This document shows positions 36,521 through 47,180 of a stretch of 64,000 bases of DNA, in pieces (the first letter of the stretch is position 1; every line of letters starts with the position of its first letter). The position numbers and the translations under genes are program-made. The notes under the pieces were generated by a model. It saw nothing but the letters and a program-made list of their open reading frames with translations. It was not told where the DNA came from and made no database searches. Source of the DNA: Megascapheus bottae (Eukaryota > Chordata > Mammalia > Rodentia > Geomyidae); contig JANJXV010000024.1 of the NCBI GenBank assembly GCA_024803745.1, forward strand, positions 11,981,427-12,045,426. Reading direction: 5' to 3'.

Positions 36521-39142
36521 CTGGTATGAGCAAGGGCTGGCTCTCTCCCAAGGAAACCTGTGACCCTCCTGGATTCATCAGGAAGAGGCCTGGCTCCTGC
36601 AGCCACCAGTGATGAGTAGGATGAGGCAAAGCTGGGCAGTCTCTGATACTGTCCAGACTCATTAAACCTGCCCGGCCAGCACTGTCACCCAGGTTGACAG
36701 ACTGCCAGCCAACATCTATCCCCAGAGGCACAGACTCCTCCCCACTCACTTACAGCAGACCCTGCCTCTGCTGCACACTGGCTGGACATTAGGGGGGAAG
36801 GGGAGAGGGCTTGTTTCTCACCTACTATCAAGGGAATGCCATGATGGTGACTAGAGGAAGCCAGAAAGTCAGGAGAGATGTCAGCTCTGGGGCTGAAAAA
36901 AGCCAGAGGGCCAGAAACATCCATGGATGAACCTCGTATGAAAGGACTGAGGGCTTACGTAGTTATAACAAACCCTTAGCAGAGCAAAGCCAGGCCTGAA
37001 AGTCTCTCCTCATGGCATCTATGCCCTCTGCTCAGTGGGTTGTGTTGTCACCATTGCCTGGAGCTAGGGTGTCTGCAAAGTTGGATGTGGAAGTACATTG
37101 GGGTGTAGTTAGGGAAGAGAAGCGAGGTTCACAGGTAGTATTTAATGAACTAGTTTGTGCCCGGCACCATGTCAAAAGCTTACATTCTCAAGAAGCTTTA
37201 CAGCTCCTAGGCAAATTCAGTACTGTTGCTAAACCCTAGATAAACAAGAGCATTCAGGCTCAAGAAGATTAAACACCTGCCTAAGGTCACCCAGTTCAGA
37301 AGCAAGCAAAGGGACTCACAGCCAGGTTTCCATTCTGGACTATTCCTTTGTCTACCTGCATGTTCTGAAAGAGTTCCTTGAATGAAAGTGACATCTCTGC
37401 TCAGTCTCCTCTTCAGTGCTGTCCCAATAAGGCACTCAGCTCTATCAGTATCTGATTGCATGTCATGTCCAGTCAGATAGCAGAGGAAAGGGCCCAAGGC
37501 TGAGGTGGGGTGGGCACAGGGAAGGCAGGCCAGGCCATTTAAGGTAGAGGATGGGGTGAGTGGAGAAGCTATAGGAATCATGGAGTCCTGTATTTGTCCC
37601 TGATCCATCTGTCCCCTTTCTACTCACCTAGGACCAAACCACTCAGAGGATCATGACTGACTTGTGTGGGATTTTCCCTGACAACACTTGTTAGACTATA
37701 TATATATTTTTTTCTCCATCATAATGACAAAGAGGATGGTGATCAAAGTTGTGAGGACAAAGAGCTATAAGATCCCAGTAATTAAATGTAGTAAGCCCCA
37801 ATGAATGTCAAGTTCAAATGAATGTTAGACTTACCATGTTGCGTGGGTGCTGTCTCAACTGAAGCAGAGCTAAAGGAAGTGGCTGGGTCCAGCAGGCTTG
37901 GGCTTGAGAACTTCCTTTCCAGGAGCGGTGGGAGTGGGGACAGAGTTGTGCCAAAGAATCCTATAATGGAAATACATGAGGCTCTAGGGCCATCTTCCCA
38001 GCAGGCCACAGAACTTCGGAGAAAAGTTTGTTCTTCTCCAGAGCTTGCCTAAAAGAAGTCAAGGGTCCCAGGAATGGTTGCTCATACATTCCTGTGCTAA
38101 GCTACAGCCCCAAACCAGAGTCGATATAACAAAAAGAATTCTCCCCTATAACACAGTACCACTTTTCTAGGGCCTGGGATAAGCAGTAGTCTTCCCATGG
38201 GCCAAGAGCGGAGTGGTCAGGCCATTAGCACAGCAGCTGGCCTGGGGACGCCCCATAACTGTTGGTTGTAATGGAAAAAGAATGCTCACCTGGAGAATCT
38301 GACATTCTGGAGTCTGGGCTTGGGAGTGTTGTTGTCCCTGGGGGGTTAAAGCCTGAGAACTTCCGGACTGGGGGAAGAGTAGTACCAAAGAACCCTGCAA
38401 AAAGGAGACCAGGCTAAAGCTGCCTCCGACCTGCCAGCGGGCAATGGGTAATTAACAAGGGATGTCCAGAAGTGGTGCTGCTCAGATGTGGTGGGTACTC
38501 ACCGAAGGGTCCCAAGCGCCCAGCAATCTCTGCCAGGCTCGCCCGCAGGCTGGGTAGCAGGGGCAGTGTTCGATGCCCAAGTGTGGGCGCTGCTCCTGCT
38601 CTCAGTGCCACATCAAACTTCAGCTCCAGCTCACTCTGCTGGGGTCTGGAAACAGTGGATGGAGGAGCTGCCGCTGTCAGAGCAGTGGCCCAGGCCACAG
38701 TGCCTGTCCTGGGATGATAGGGGTCAGTGGTCCCAGAGAATGGCAAAGTGGACTCGGGAGGCAAAGAGGAGGCCCAGGGCATAGAGCTGCCTTCAGCAGA
38801 GCCCCACTCCGGGGGAGAATTCCCAAGAGATCCTACCAGCAGTTCCCAAAAGGGGTCAGTCCTCAGTCCACTGGCCACCTCTTCCCCTGACTCCTGGCCT
38901 GGCCCAGGTGAGAGAGGTTGTGTCTCTGTGACAGGGCTTCCCCAGACAGCAGCAGGTCCCCGAAGATGAAGTTTGAAGTTTAGTCCCAGGTTGAGAGACA
39001 GCATGGAGGCCTCACTCTGAGGTGGTGGGGTCAGAGTGGTGGAAAGGGCGCCTGGGATGGAGGAAGCAGGCTGGGGGCCCACAGGAACGGCAAGCAAAAC
39101 CCAGCAGAACAGCCCCAGCCCCACGAAGCCACGCCCCGCCAT
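31028..39142 (-). CDS. PRRT4: PRRT4, proline-rich transmembrane protein 4
   Basis: PRRT4 is a proline-rich multi-pass membrane protein of unknown molecular function. Four coding exons (39142-38503, 38394-38290, 37960-37835, 32853-31028), all joined in phase 1, give 898 residues plus TGA; human is 899 by memory. Residues 1-22 form a signal peptide (hydrophobic core GLGLFCWVLLAVPVG). Residues 23 to about 350 are a Pro/Ser/Thr-rich ectodomain. From about 364 on there are five to seven hydrophobic segments (for example ALFGLVALLALLALALLPW and GLHAFLAALLSGLLLALSC), then a Pro/Ser-rich cytoplasmic tail ending GSDTIDL. The start ATG is in a good context (GACATGG) just before the signal peptide. The last exon is very GC-rich, which creates long shadow ORFs in other frames. 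Confidence 0.95.
33285..33400 (-). repeat. MIR
   Basis: ACTGAGGCCCCACAGAGAGG and GACTTGTCCAAGGCCACA are the reverse of the MIR core. Confidence 0.75.
34407..34485 (+). repeat. MIR fragment
   Basis: GTTATGAGGATAAATGAGAT and CTAATGTTTATTA match the 3' part of MIR. Confidence 0.55.
35194..35576 (+). mobile_element. SINE-B insertion with internal GGAA array and second tail
   Basis: A complete SINE-B (35194-35386), then (GGAA)n (35387-35462), then a second SINE tail (35463-35576), all between two perfect 18-bp copies of AGAACTTCTTCCAGGGGT (35176-35193 and 35577-35594). The repeat brackets the whole block, so it is one insertion. Confidence 0.88.
35613..35654 (+). repeat. (CA)n microsatellite
   Basis: Pure 21-unit run. 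Confidence 0.97.
36469..36518 (+). repeat. (CA)n microsatellite
   Basis: Pure run of about 25 units in PRRT4 intron 3. Confidence 0.97.
37228..37345 (-). repeat. MIR
   Basis: CTAAGGTCACCCAGTTCAGA and the flanking bases match reverse MIR. Confidence 0.65.
37835..37960 (-). CDS. PRRT4: PRRT4 coding exon 3
   Basis: A symmetric phase 1 exon of 126 nt opening with GFFGTTLSPLPPLLERKFSS, related to exon 2. Acceptor TATAG, donor GTAAGT. Confidence 0.93.
38290..38394 (-). CDS. PRRT4: PRRT4 coding exon 2
   Basis: A symmetric phase 1 exon of 105 nt opening with GFFGTTLPPVRKFSGF. The acceptor is TTGCAG and the donor GTGAGC. Its opening residues recur at the start of the next exon. Confidence 0.93.
38503..39142 (-). 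CDS. PRRT4: PRRT4 coding exon 1 (signal peptide and ectodomain)
   Basis: Encodes residues 1-213, including a signal peptide and the LGHRTLPLLPSLRASLAEIA segment. The donor CG/GTGAGT leaves phase 1. Confidence 0.95.
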
Positions 39143-39206
39143 GTCCCCACCGTGGCCTCAAAGTGGGCAGGGTCTCACTTCTTCACAGTGCTTGGAGCAG
39201 ATAGTC
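39143..39206 (-). other. PRRT4 5' UTR part, possible acceptor at 39206
   Basis: A pyrimidine-rich CCTTCCTCCAG precedes 39206 on the minus strand and could join an untranslated first exon transcribed from the CpG-rich region near 40.5 kb. Only the splice-like motif is seen. Confidence 0.3.
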
Positions 39207-39209
39207 CTG

Positions 39210-39796
39210 GAGGAAGGAGAGGCCTTGTGAATCCTGGCTGCTGCCACCCTCTTGCTTTCCCAGTACAGGAATGCCCCCATAAGCTTCCAGTCTCACAGAA
39301 GCAGGAGGTGAGGTCAGGGTGTAATATGTTCTCCAAGGAGAGAGAGGTTTCCTTCAGGCCCAGAACATCCCAAGCCTTGCATATCAGGGACTGAAATGTG
39401 ACTGCAATCCTTGATTCTCATCCCCATCCACAGCAGAGAGAACGGCTTAAATTCTCAGACCAGATCTAGCACCTTTCCCTCGTCGCCCAACCCTTCTCTC
39501 TAGCTTTCTTCCCCTCTCGAAAATCCAAAGGTTCCCTATATGCCAAACATCCTTCTAGTAATGCAGCTGTGAACCAGCAAGCTCTTGGGAGGGAACGCAT
39601 GGTGACAGCCCCAGTGATCTGAAGAGAGGGAGGGCAGCCCGGCTCTGCCTGAGAAGCAGGGACCCTAAGCCTCAAGACCCTGCAAGTATTGGGAAAAGGA
39701 GGCTTGGCCACTGAGAGCTTTCTGGGAAAGGAGATCTGTCAGGCGAGCTGGGCAAGGGGCAGCTGCAGCACCGCCACCCCTCCCCAGAACTCTCCC

Positions 39797-39798
<2 letters not shown>
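39210..39798. other. Upstream of PRRT4 coding start, nothing recognised
   Basis: Unique sequence between the possible PRRT4 acceptor and a CA repeat; presumably intron 1 of PRRT4. Confidence 0.45.

Positions 39799-39835
<37 letters not shown>
39799..39835 (+). repeat. (CA)n microsatellite
   Basis: Pure run; looser CA-rich sequence continues to about 40215. Confidence 0.95.
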
Positions 39836-39836
<1 letters not shown>

Positions 39837-40179
39837 CTGATGGGGGAAGGGAGGTGAGCCAGGGACACACGTGCACTCAGCAGGCACCCTTACATCACAC
39901 ACACACAGCCACACCTAGCACCCATGACACACTCACCCACTCACCCTTCACATGCCTCTGCACGCGGTGGGCGGGCGCACACATACACACCGCATCCTGC
40001 TGAGCCCCCTCTTTCCTATGTGGGTTGGGACCCCAGTTCTGAGGGCTTCTACCTCCCTTACACACCCCTACGCATGTGTACAGAGAGGCACACACACCCC
40101 TAACGCACTCACACCGTACTGACACACAGGGGCGCCGCCATCCCCCACCCCCCTACACACCCACCCGCCTCTCAGGGGC

Positions 40180-40215
40180 ACACAGGCGCGCGCGCGCGCA
40201 CACGCACTCACACTG
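40180..40215 (+). repeat. CA/CG alternating tract in the CpG island
   Basis: CACACAGGCGCGCGCGCGCG followed by CACACGCACTCACAC, at the downstream edge of the island. Confidence 0.9.
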
Positions 40216-40720
40216 CCCGGGTGCGGACCCGCCGACCTGCTCCTCGAGGGTCTCCACCGTCCAGTGCCCCAGAAGGGGCGGGCGATGCTCGGTGGAGGGT
40301 CGCGGTTCTCCCGTGGCTCCCGGCGCCCAGGCTGGGAATCGGGATCTCCAGACCCCGCTGCCTCTGGGCCGACCCGCTGCCCCGCGCCTGCCCTGGGCCC
40401 TGCCCGCGGCTCGCAGCGCCCCCCGCGCCGAGCGGCCCGGGCTCGGGCTCCGCACTCGGCGCTGCCGCCCCGCGGCGCCGCCTCCTGGCTGCGATCCCGG
40501 CTCCCCGGCCCCGCGCGCGCGCCAGGGTCCGCGGCAGCCGTCTCTGCCGGCCCTCCCTCCGGGCTCCCGCGCCCGCCCGCCCTCCTCTCCCCTCCTCCCA
40601 CCCGGCCCGCGGTCCGCCCCCTTCCCCAGGCGCGCACAGCGGCTCTGAGCCCCACGCGCGCTCATTCACCCAGCGCTGCCAATCCGCCGCCTCCTTCTCA
40701 GCCCCGCGCTGGCGGCCACA
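40190..40720 (-). promoter_or_regulatory. CpG island, probable PRRT4 promoter
   Basis: About 500 bp of very GC-rich DNA with dense CpG, bordered on both sides by CA-rich repeats. It lies about 1.1 kb upstream of the PRRT4 ATG and is the only CpG island between PRRT4 and IMPDH1. Long ORFs in several frames here are a composition effect. Confidence 0.6.
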
Positions 40721-40769
40721 CGCTCCTGGGCGCCCAGCACACACATCTACACGCGCTACCAAACACACC

Positions 40770-40850
40770 TGCCGCCCAGGGCGCCCTCCACACACGCACG
40801 CGCGCGCCCGCACACACCCACACCCCCCCACACACACACACGTGCAAGCA
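40770..40850 (+). repeat. CA/CG-rich low-complexity tract
   Basis: CACACGCACGCGCGCGCCCG and further CACA runs at the upstream edge of the island. Confidence 0.85.
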
Positions 40851-40950
40851 AGCAAGCGCAATGCCACCATGCCCCAGGAATGGAACCCCAGTCAATCCAA
40901 GTAACCCTGTTAATTAAGCCCTTGCTATGAAGAAAGCATACTTCTGCACC

Positions 40951-41217
40951 TCTCTGTGTCTGTCCCTCTGTGTCCGTCTGTCTGTCTCTATTTCTGTCTC
41001 TGTGTGCTTCTGTGTGTTTCTGCCTTTCTATCTCTGTCTCTGGCTCTCTCTCTTTCTGTCTCTGGCCCTTTCTGTGTGTCTCAGTCTCTGTCTCTCTGTC
41101 TCTGTCTCTGTCTGTCTCTCTGTCTGTGTCTGTCTGTCTGTCTGTCTGTCTCTCTCGCTCTCTCGCTCTTGCTCTCTCTCTCTCTCTTTGTCTCTCTCTC
41201 TCTCTTTCTCTCTCCTG
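40951..41217 (+). repeat. CT/GTCT low-complexity array
   Basis: About 265 bp of TCTC, TGTC and GTCT units; the overlapping Ser/Leu/Val/Cys frames are shadows. Confidence 0.92.
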
Positions 41218-41264
41218 TGCACTCGGGAACTATGTACCTGTCCCCATTTTACAGACAGATAACT

Positions 41265-41478
41265 ATGCAGGTATTAGGGCTTGGATTCAAGGCTTTTTCT
41301 GCTCAAGGCTATTACTCCACAATTCCAGTCACATCTCTACACCTGGTTTCTTCCTAGTTCTGGAGGTCAGAGTCTCCCAGACTTTTCTACCTGGCTTGGC
41401 TTGGAACTTTGATCTTCAGATTTCATCCTCCCGACTAGTTAGTATCACTATCCTGAGCCATTATAGCTTGGCCAGGTG
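41265..41478 (-). repeat. SINE-A copy, diverged
   Basis: Order of tail, linker and head is kept; the CT array upstream is probably its expanded tail. Confidence 0.65.
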
Positions 41479-41487
41479 GATAACAGA

Positions 41488-41578
41488 AAATCACTGAATT
41501 GCCCAAGATTGCACAACTTGGCAAAGACTTAAACTCAGTCTCTCTGCTTGTCCTCTCACTACTGGTGGTTTGCAAACA
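41488..41578 (-). repeat. MIR fragment
   Basis: TGCCCAAGATTGCACAACTT and ACTTAAACTCAGTCTCTCTG match reverse MIR. Confidence 0.6.
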
Positions 41579-42079
41579 GTTATACTACCACAACTGAAGT
41601 GCCTCCTACACTTTGCAGGCCAACTGCCAAATGTCAATTACCAAACAACATCTCTGTGCTAAGAGTTTCAGAAATGTCTCCCCAAAAGAACAGTGAGCAG
41701 AGAAGCTTGTGGGAGGAGGCTTATAACTTAAGACATGAGAAGAGACAGTAAAATGAAAGACTGAGCCCTCCGCCTCCTCCAAACATAGGAGCCCCCCAGC
41801 AGATGCTGGTGTAGCAGTGAGAATGACCACTTGCACCATTCTTCTTCTCTCTGGATGGCTACAGATTCGGGTAGCAGTAGAGGTAATTCACCGACCTTTG
41901 GAGTCTTGAAATCCCTTTGTTTTCTCTCCCAAATACTAGTATTTAGAAGTATCAATAGAACATAAAAATCTGGAGTTCCCTGCACTATTCAAAGCTTTTC
42001 CTCAAACTCAAAATACCTATCCTGAGTACCAAGCCCCACAGAGTGCCTTAGAAGAGTTCCTTCCCTTATTTCTCATCAC

Positions 42080-42083
<4 letters not shown>

Positions 42084-42131
<48 letters not shown>
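42084..42131 (+). repeat. (GA)n microsatellite
   Basis: Pure run of about 23 units. Confidence 0.97.
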
Positions 42132-42133
<2 letters not shown>

Positions 42134-42239
42134 TTATTGTCAACATGTTTCAGCTGTTACAGCCCTAGATGTCTTTCCTTCTCCCTATGCCTTTTGTTCA
42201 GTAAAATGGCCTTAGAGTTGCTGCCTATATAATTACCTA

Positions 42240-42487
42240 GGAGCCAGGCACCAGTGGCACACGCTGTAATCTGAGCTACACAGGAGGGTGAGTCTGAGGA
42301 CTGAGGTTCAAAACACCCCAGACAGACAAAACTGTGAGACTTTCATCTTCAATTAATCAGCAAAAAGCCAGAACTAGAGGAGTGGCTCAAGTGGTAGAAT
42401 GTCAGCCTTGAGTGGGGAGGGGGGAAGATAAGCAAAAATGTGATGCCTTGAGTTCAAGCTCCAGTACCCCCCCCACACACACACACA
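42240..42487 (+). repeat. SINE-A copy
   Basis: Full-length with a C-run plus (CA)n tail. Confidence 0.87.
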
Positions 42488-42494
42488 ATCACTT

Positions 42495-42565
42495 AATGAC
42501 CCAAGATTTGTAATTCCAGCTACTCTGGAGGCTGAGGCAGGAGGATCATAAGTTCAATATCATTG
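42495..42565 (+). repeat. B1-like fragment
   Basis: GTAATTCCAGCTACTCTGGA GGCTGAGGCAGGAGGATCAT is a classical B1/7SL head, distinct from SINE-A (it has GAGGCAGGAG). Confidence 0.7.
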
Positions 42566-42990
42566 TGGTAGGCACAATGAAAGATCACTATCACCAACCC
42601 ATAACTCCATCTCCATTCATCCCCCCTCCAAACTTAACAATCCTTACCTAGGGCAGGTTTACCTCAGAGAGCTAGCATAACACTTTACCTAAGATCGGTA
42701 CTCCTAGACTATTTGGAAGTAAATGAATGTGAGGCCCCCGTGGGCAATGGCAGCACTTCAGAAAGCCATTTGGAACTCATTTCCTGATCACAGGACCCCT
42801 TCTCCCAGATGATATAAGAGCAAATCAGAACCCCTGCCCACCTGATCAAGTGTGGGATGCGTTCTGAACCCCTGCATTTGAGGGGTTACTCTGGGGTTCT
42901 TCTTCCCACTTTAGGTCCATCAGAGGCTGCTGGAGAGCAGACCCCAGGGAGTCAATCTCTGATTTTCTTTCATATACTTAATAAAAATTA
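42565..42990 (+). repeat. Possible solo LTR
   Basis: A 420-bp block with a TATA-like GATATAAGAGC near 42811 and AATAAAAATT near its end, in LTR-like order. No clear target duplication; family not recognised. Confidence 0.3.
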
Positions 42991-42994
42991 TCCC

Positions 42995-43900
42995 ACTAGA
43001 AACATTTTCTTGGAATCTTCCTCATAGAAAGGCTCATTTCCTGCTAATCATGCTCACTTAAAGACTTCAAAATGGAAAGACGGAAATAAACATACCCCAA
43101 GTACATTAAAATAGCAGTCCTCCATGATCAAGCAAGGTGATTCCTAAGAATTACAGTTTTTAAAGATATTGAGAAGGGAAGGGAAGGGTCTGGGTTTGAA
43201 TGGTGATAAAAGGCATATATCTAAGTTCCCTCCCCAAACCCCACTAAAATTTCAATAGTGAAATTTGGCAATCCGAAAGGATGCCAAAAACAGAAAAGAA
43301 GACCACAGAGCAGGGCAGCAAGCAGCCATGCAGTTACTTACTTATTAGCCCCGAGGAAAAAGACATCTCCAACTGGCAGAGGGGAAACTGAGAGTCAATT
43401 TGATTTACATTGCACATACAGAAGGCACAGAAACTGGCAGTTCAAAGTGCCTCTGGGACTCTGGAAGACATGGGCTGAAGTCAAGGTGAAATACAATTAT
43501 AATCCTAAAATTCTTCCCATATTCCAAACCTCTAAGTAACTGGCCTTCCCATTTCCCATACAAGGGCTGGAGAATTTTCCTTTAAGAAGGTAAATGAACT
43601 GGAGAGATTTCCCAGGTACTATGAATGTGAGGTCCTGAACTTTTCCCACAGCCAGGATCACCAAGTAGTAGGGGCAGCTCTGCAAAAGTGACCCAAATGG
43701 ATTACTTGACACTATCACACCCAACACAGAGTTTCTAACCAGCCACTCATCTCCCATCTTCTACCCATAATCATAATCAAAGATTACCATTGGGGACATT
43801 TTCTAACACAGGAGAAAAAAGCGTTTTGCCTTTTGTCCAAAAAGGCAATGTGAAGGAAAGAGGTTAGGCATGGGAAAAAAAGGCATCAAAAGAAGCCAAA
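42995..43900. other. Intergenic stretch, nothing recognised
   Basis: Unique sequence without a convincing frame or repeat. Confidence 0.55.
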
Positions 43901-43902
43901 AA

Positions 43903-44125
43903 CAGGGCCAGGAGTGTGGCCTAGTGGTAGCTTGCTTGCCTAGCATGTACGAAGACCCAGGTTCAATTCCTCAATACCACATACATAGAAAAAAGCCAGA
44001 AGTGGAGCTCAGGCTCAAGTGGTAGAGCTCTAGCCTTGAGAAAGTCCAAGGACAGTGCTCAGGCCCTGAGCTCAAGCCCAGGACTGGCAAAAAAGAAAAG
44101 GCAAAAACAAAACAAAACAAAAAAG
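43903..44125 (+). repeat. SINE-B copy
   Basis: Well-kept; tail ends in (AAAAC)n. Confidence 0.92.
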
Positions 44126-44404
44126 TTATATACAAAGAAACATTCAGGGAACAGTAGCCCTTGAACTTTTATGAGAGATGTGACAACAGCACAGACATAA
44201 GAACAGTGATTTGTGGCTGGAGAAGGCCACAAATAAGGAAAGTGGGCAACCCAAAAGCCTCTAAGAATGAAAGCCTACCAAGTTGATTTTAACCCAAGCA
44301 GACCCATTGGAGATTTCCGATGTTTCGGATCTGGAGGGTAGCTTATATCTAGGAAACCGAGCAGAGACCTCAGAGGATCCCTGTATAACCCAAGCTGGTG
44401 GTAA

Positions 44405-44515
44405 ATTGGGGGGCGGGTCATGGGGCTTGAACTCTGGGGCCTGGGCACTGTCCCTGAGCTCTTCAGCTCAAGGCTATTGCCCTAACCATTGAGCCAAAGG
44501 CCCACTTCACTCAAT
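44405..44515 (-). repeat. SINE-A tail fragment
   Basis: Reversed tail (CCCTGAGCTCTTCAGCTCAA) cut at the start of the next SINE. Confidence 0.8.
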
Positions 44516-44710
44516 TTTATTTTTTACCAGTCCTAGGGCTTGGAACTCAGGGCCTGAGCACTGTTCTTGGGCATCCTCAAGGTAGTGCTCTACCACTTGA
44601 GCCACAGCACCACTTCTGGCTCTTTCTATGTACATGGTACCAGGCAATTGAGCCCAGAGCTTCGTGCATGTCAGGCAAGCACTCAACCACTAGGCCACAT
44701 TCCTGGCCCC
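44516..44710 (-). repeat. SINE-B copy
   Basis: Complete reversed copy that probably interrupted the SINE-A beside it. Confidence 0.88.
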
Positions 44711-44821
44711 TGGCCGTCCATTCTTGTAGTCCTGTCTCAACCTCCTAAGACCTGTGAAATGCCTACTCAAAGTAAAACTTGGAGTATATCACCATACCCC
44801 ATAACATAAAAGGAAAAACAA

Positions 44822-45075
44822 AGCCAGACATGGGGGCTCACGCCTGTAATCCTAGCTACTCAGGAGGCTGAGATCTGAGGATTGGGGTTCAAAGCCAGCA
44901 AAGGCACTAAAAAAACATGAGACTCTTATCTCCAATTAAAAAAAAATACACACAAAGTGGGACTGTGGCTCAAAGAGTAGGATGGTAGCCTTGAGCTGAA
45001 TTGCTCAGGGACAACATCCAGGCCCAGAGTTCAAGTCCCACAACTGACAAAAAGAGAGAAAGAAAGAAAGAAAGA
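44822..45075 (+). repeat. SINE-A copy
   Basis: Full-length; linker A-run expanded; (GAAA)n tail. Confidence 0.88.
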
Positions 45076-45366
45076 TATGAGAATTATTTTAAAAAGCTCT
45101 TGATAAATAGAGAAATAATTCTTGTATATGGAGAGAGCTCCTTGATATTTCATATTTAAGGCTATTCCAATTAAAATATCAATATAATGTTTAAGTTTTG
45201 AAATAATTATTTTGAAACTCATCTGTAAGAAGAAGAGGGAAAATGCTTTAAAAATACTCTTTTGAAGAGTAAGAGTGACAAATGAGATGTTTGGGTTGTA
45301 AATAGTACTTTTTACTTCCTTTATATAAACGCCATATTTCAATAAGAAAGTTTAAAAATCAAAATG

Positions 45367-45452
45367 AGGGGGTTGAGGATTTAGCTCAGTGGAAGAGTCC
45401 TTGCCTGGCAAGTTCAAGGCCCTGAGTTCAGTCCGCAGCTCTGAGGGAAAAA
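45367..45452 (+). repeat. ID element
   Basis: GGATTTAGCTCAGTGGAAGA GTCCTTGCCTGGCAAG is the best classical rodent ID head in the window. Confidence 0.85.
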
Positions 45453-46045
45453 AATGAACCTGTGAAAGTGCACAAGAACTAGTATAATGGAACAGGAGTG
45501 GGAAAAACAGTAAGCAAATTCCCACCCATTTCCTTGCTCTTTACAGGAGAAAATCTCCATAGAATTGCTTATATCCATTGCCTTTACTTTCTAACCTCTT
45601 ACTCCAGTCTGGCGTCCACACATGTTCTGCAGAAAAAGCTCTTGTCAAGTCCTGGTAGCCTTTAAGTCTCCAAGCCCAGTGAACCAGAGTCTTCTCCTTA
45701 ACTTTCTTGATACCATTAGTTACAGTAGGAGGGCATTAAGAGAACACAGAACCAGTAGACTGTATAGAGATCACATATATAGAAGGAGATTCATCATGAG
45801 GTATGAGCTCAAGAGACGATGGAGGCTGAGATTCCACAAGCTGCTCTCCACAAACTGAGGACCTAAAGTTACAGTCCAAACCCAAAGGCCCGAGAGCCAG
45901 GGTAGCCAGTGAGATAAGTCCTCATCTGTGTCCAAAGGTTTGAGAATAAAAAGCTCTGTTTTTCAGGGACAGGAGAAGATGACAATCCCAGCCCAAGAAA
46001 GAGTAAATTCACTCTTGCTCTCTCATTGTGTTGAGTTCAGGTCCT
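45453..46045. other. Intergenic stretch, nothing recognised
   Basis: Unique sequence; no supported gene. Confidence 0.5.
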
Positions 46046-46049
46046 CTGG

Positions 46050-46285
46050 CTAGGCAGCAGTGGCTCACTTGTATAATCCTAGCTATTCAGGAAGCTGAGA
46101 TCTGAGGATCATGGTCCAAAAAATGACCTAGGGTAGTCTTATCTCCAGGAGACTCTCATCTCCAACGAACCACCAGAAAGGAGCGGGGGGCATTAGAAAC
46201 TGCATTGTGGCCCAAGTGGTAGAATGCTAGCTTTGAGCAACAAAAAGATCAAGGACAGTGCCCAAGCACTTACTTCAAGCCCCAG

Positions 46286-46340
<55 letters not shown>

Positions 46341-46342
46341 TA
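46050..46342 (+). repeat. SINE-A copy with (CA)n tail
   Basis: Element to about 46285, then a 26-unit CA run (46286-46338). Confidence 0.87.
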
Positions 46343-46524
46343 ATAACAACAATTAAAGCATGATGGTCATCCTCACTGGTGAGAGCAACCATCTTCATTC
46401 AGTTTACTGAGTCAATGCCGAGCTCAAGGAACACCCTTGCAGACCAGAATCAGTGTCTTACCAGCTATCTGGGCTCTCCTTAGCCCAGTTAAGTAGATGT
46501 GAATTTACCCATCAGACTAGTCAT

Positions 46525-46620
46525 GGTACCACTTCCCTGAGATTCCAGTACCTAGGAGACTAAGACAGGAAGATACTGAGGTCAAGGCCAGATAGCCACA
46601 ATCCCCCCATACACACAAAC
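46525..46620 (+). repeat. B1-like fragment, old
   Basis: CCCTGAGATTCCAGTACCTA GGAGACTAAGACAGGAAGAT resembles a B1 head. Confidence 0.45.
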
Positions 46621-47082
46621 ACTAACAATAAACTTAACCATCCCAGTCATGTATTCTTTCCTGAGAACTCATTATGCCTGACTTCAGAGATGTTGTCTAG
46701 CAGTGCTGGCATTTAACTTGACCAGAAATAAACGAGGGTAAAGAGAACAGAAAGAGAAAGGGAAGGGAAAGGAGGAACTGTAAGACTTTATGAGAGTCCA
46801 AAGATCCAAGAATGAGAAGCCCCTCTTGTCTAAGGACAGGAAACGATGGGAACTCTCCCTTCGCGCTGCTCTGCCTCCTCCCCTGCAGTCTACAACTCCA
46901 AATCTCATCTGCTTAAAAGCTGCTACCTCAGACCTCTAAGCCATAGACCTCTGCTGTTCAAAGAAACCTGACATCTATCTCTACTTGGTTATCTGAGATG
47001 TTTTGAATTTATCATGTATAACTACTGATCACTATTGTTGTCCTTGTTGTTTGTGTTGCCATTGTTTTTCCTCTGCTTTGTT

Positions 47083-47180
47083 TTGAGGCAGGATATTGCT
47101 ATTAGCCCAGCCTTCTCTTGAACTCCCACCTCAGCATCCTAAGCATTGGGCTTGTGGGTGTGAGCTCCCATACCTGGAAA
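47083..47180 (-). repeat. B1-like fragment, old
   Basis: Reversed CTTGAACTCCCACCTCAGCA TCCTAAGCATTGGGCTTGTG. Confidence 0.55.

Larger units (their letters stand above)
32854..37834 (-). other. PRRT4 intron 3
   Basis: A 5-kb intron, by far the largest of the gene; it holds MIR remnants, a composite SINE insertion and two CA microsatellites. The stretches 33400-34400, 34480-35170, 35660-36465 and 36520-37225 are unique with nothing recognised. Confidence 0.85.

Noticed and set aside
38414..38502. Extension of PRRT4 exon 1 beyond 38503
   Set aside because: The frame stays open into the intron, but a strong GTGAGT donor and phase 1 continuity place the exon end at 38503.
40068..40917. Frames of about 170-227 codons on both strands in the CpG island
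   Set aside because: Arg/Pro/Ala composition and CA-repeat-derived His/Thr runs; no domain, no splice support.
40927..41497. Ser/Leu/Val/Cys-rich frames up to 175 codons
   Set aside because: Translation of a CT/GTCT low-complexity array.
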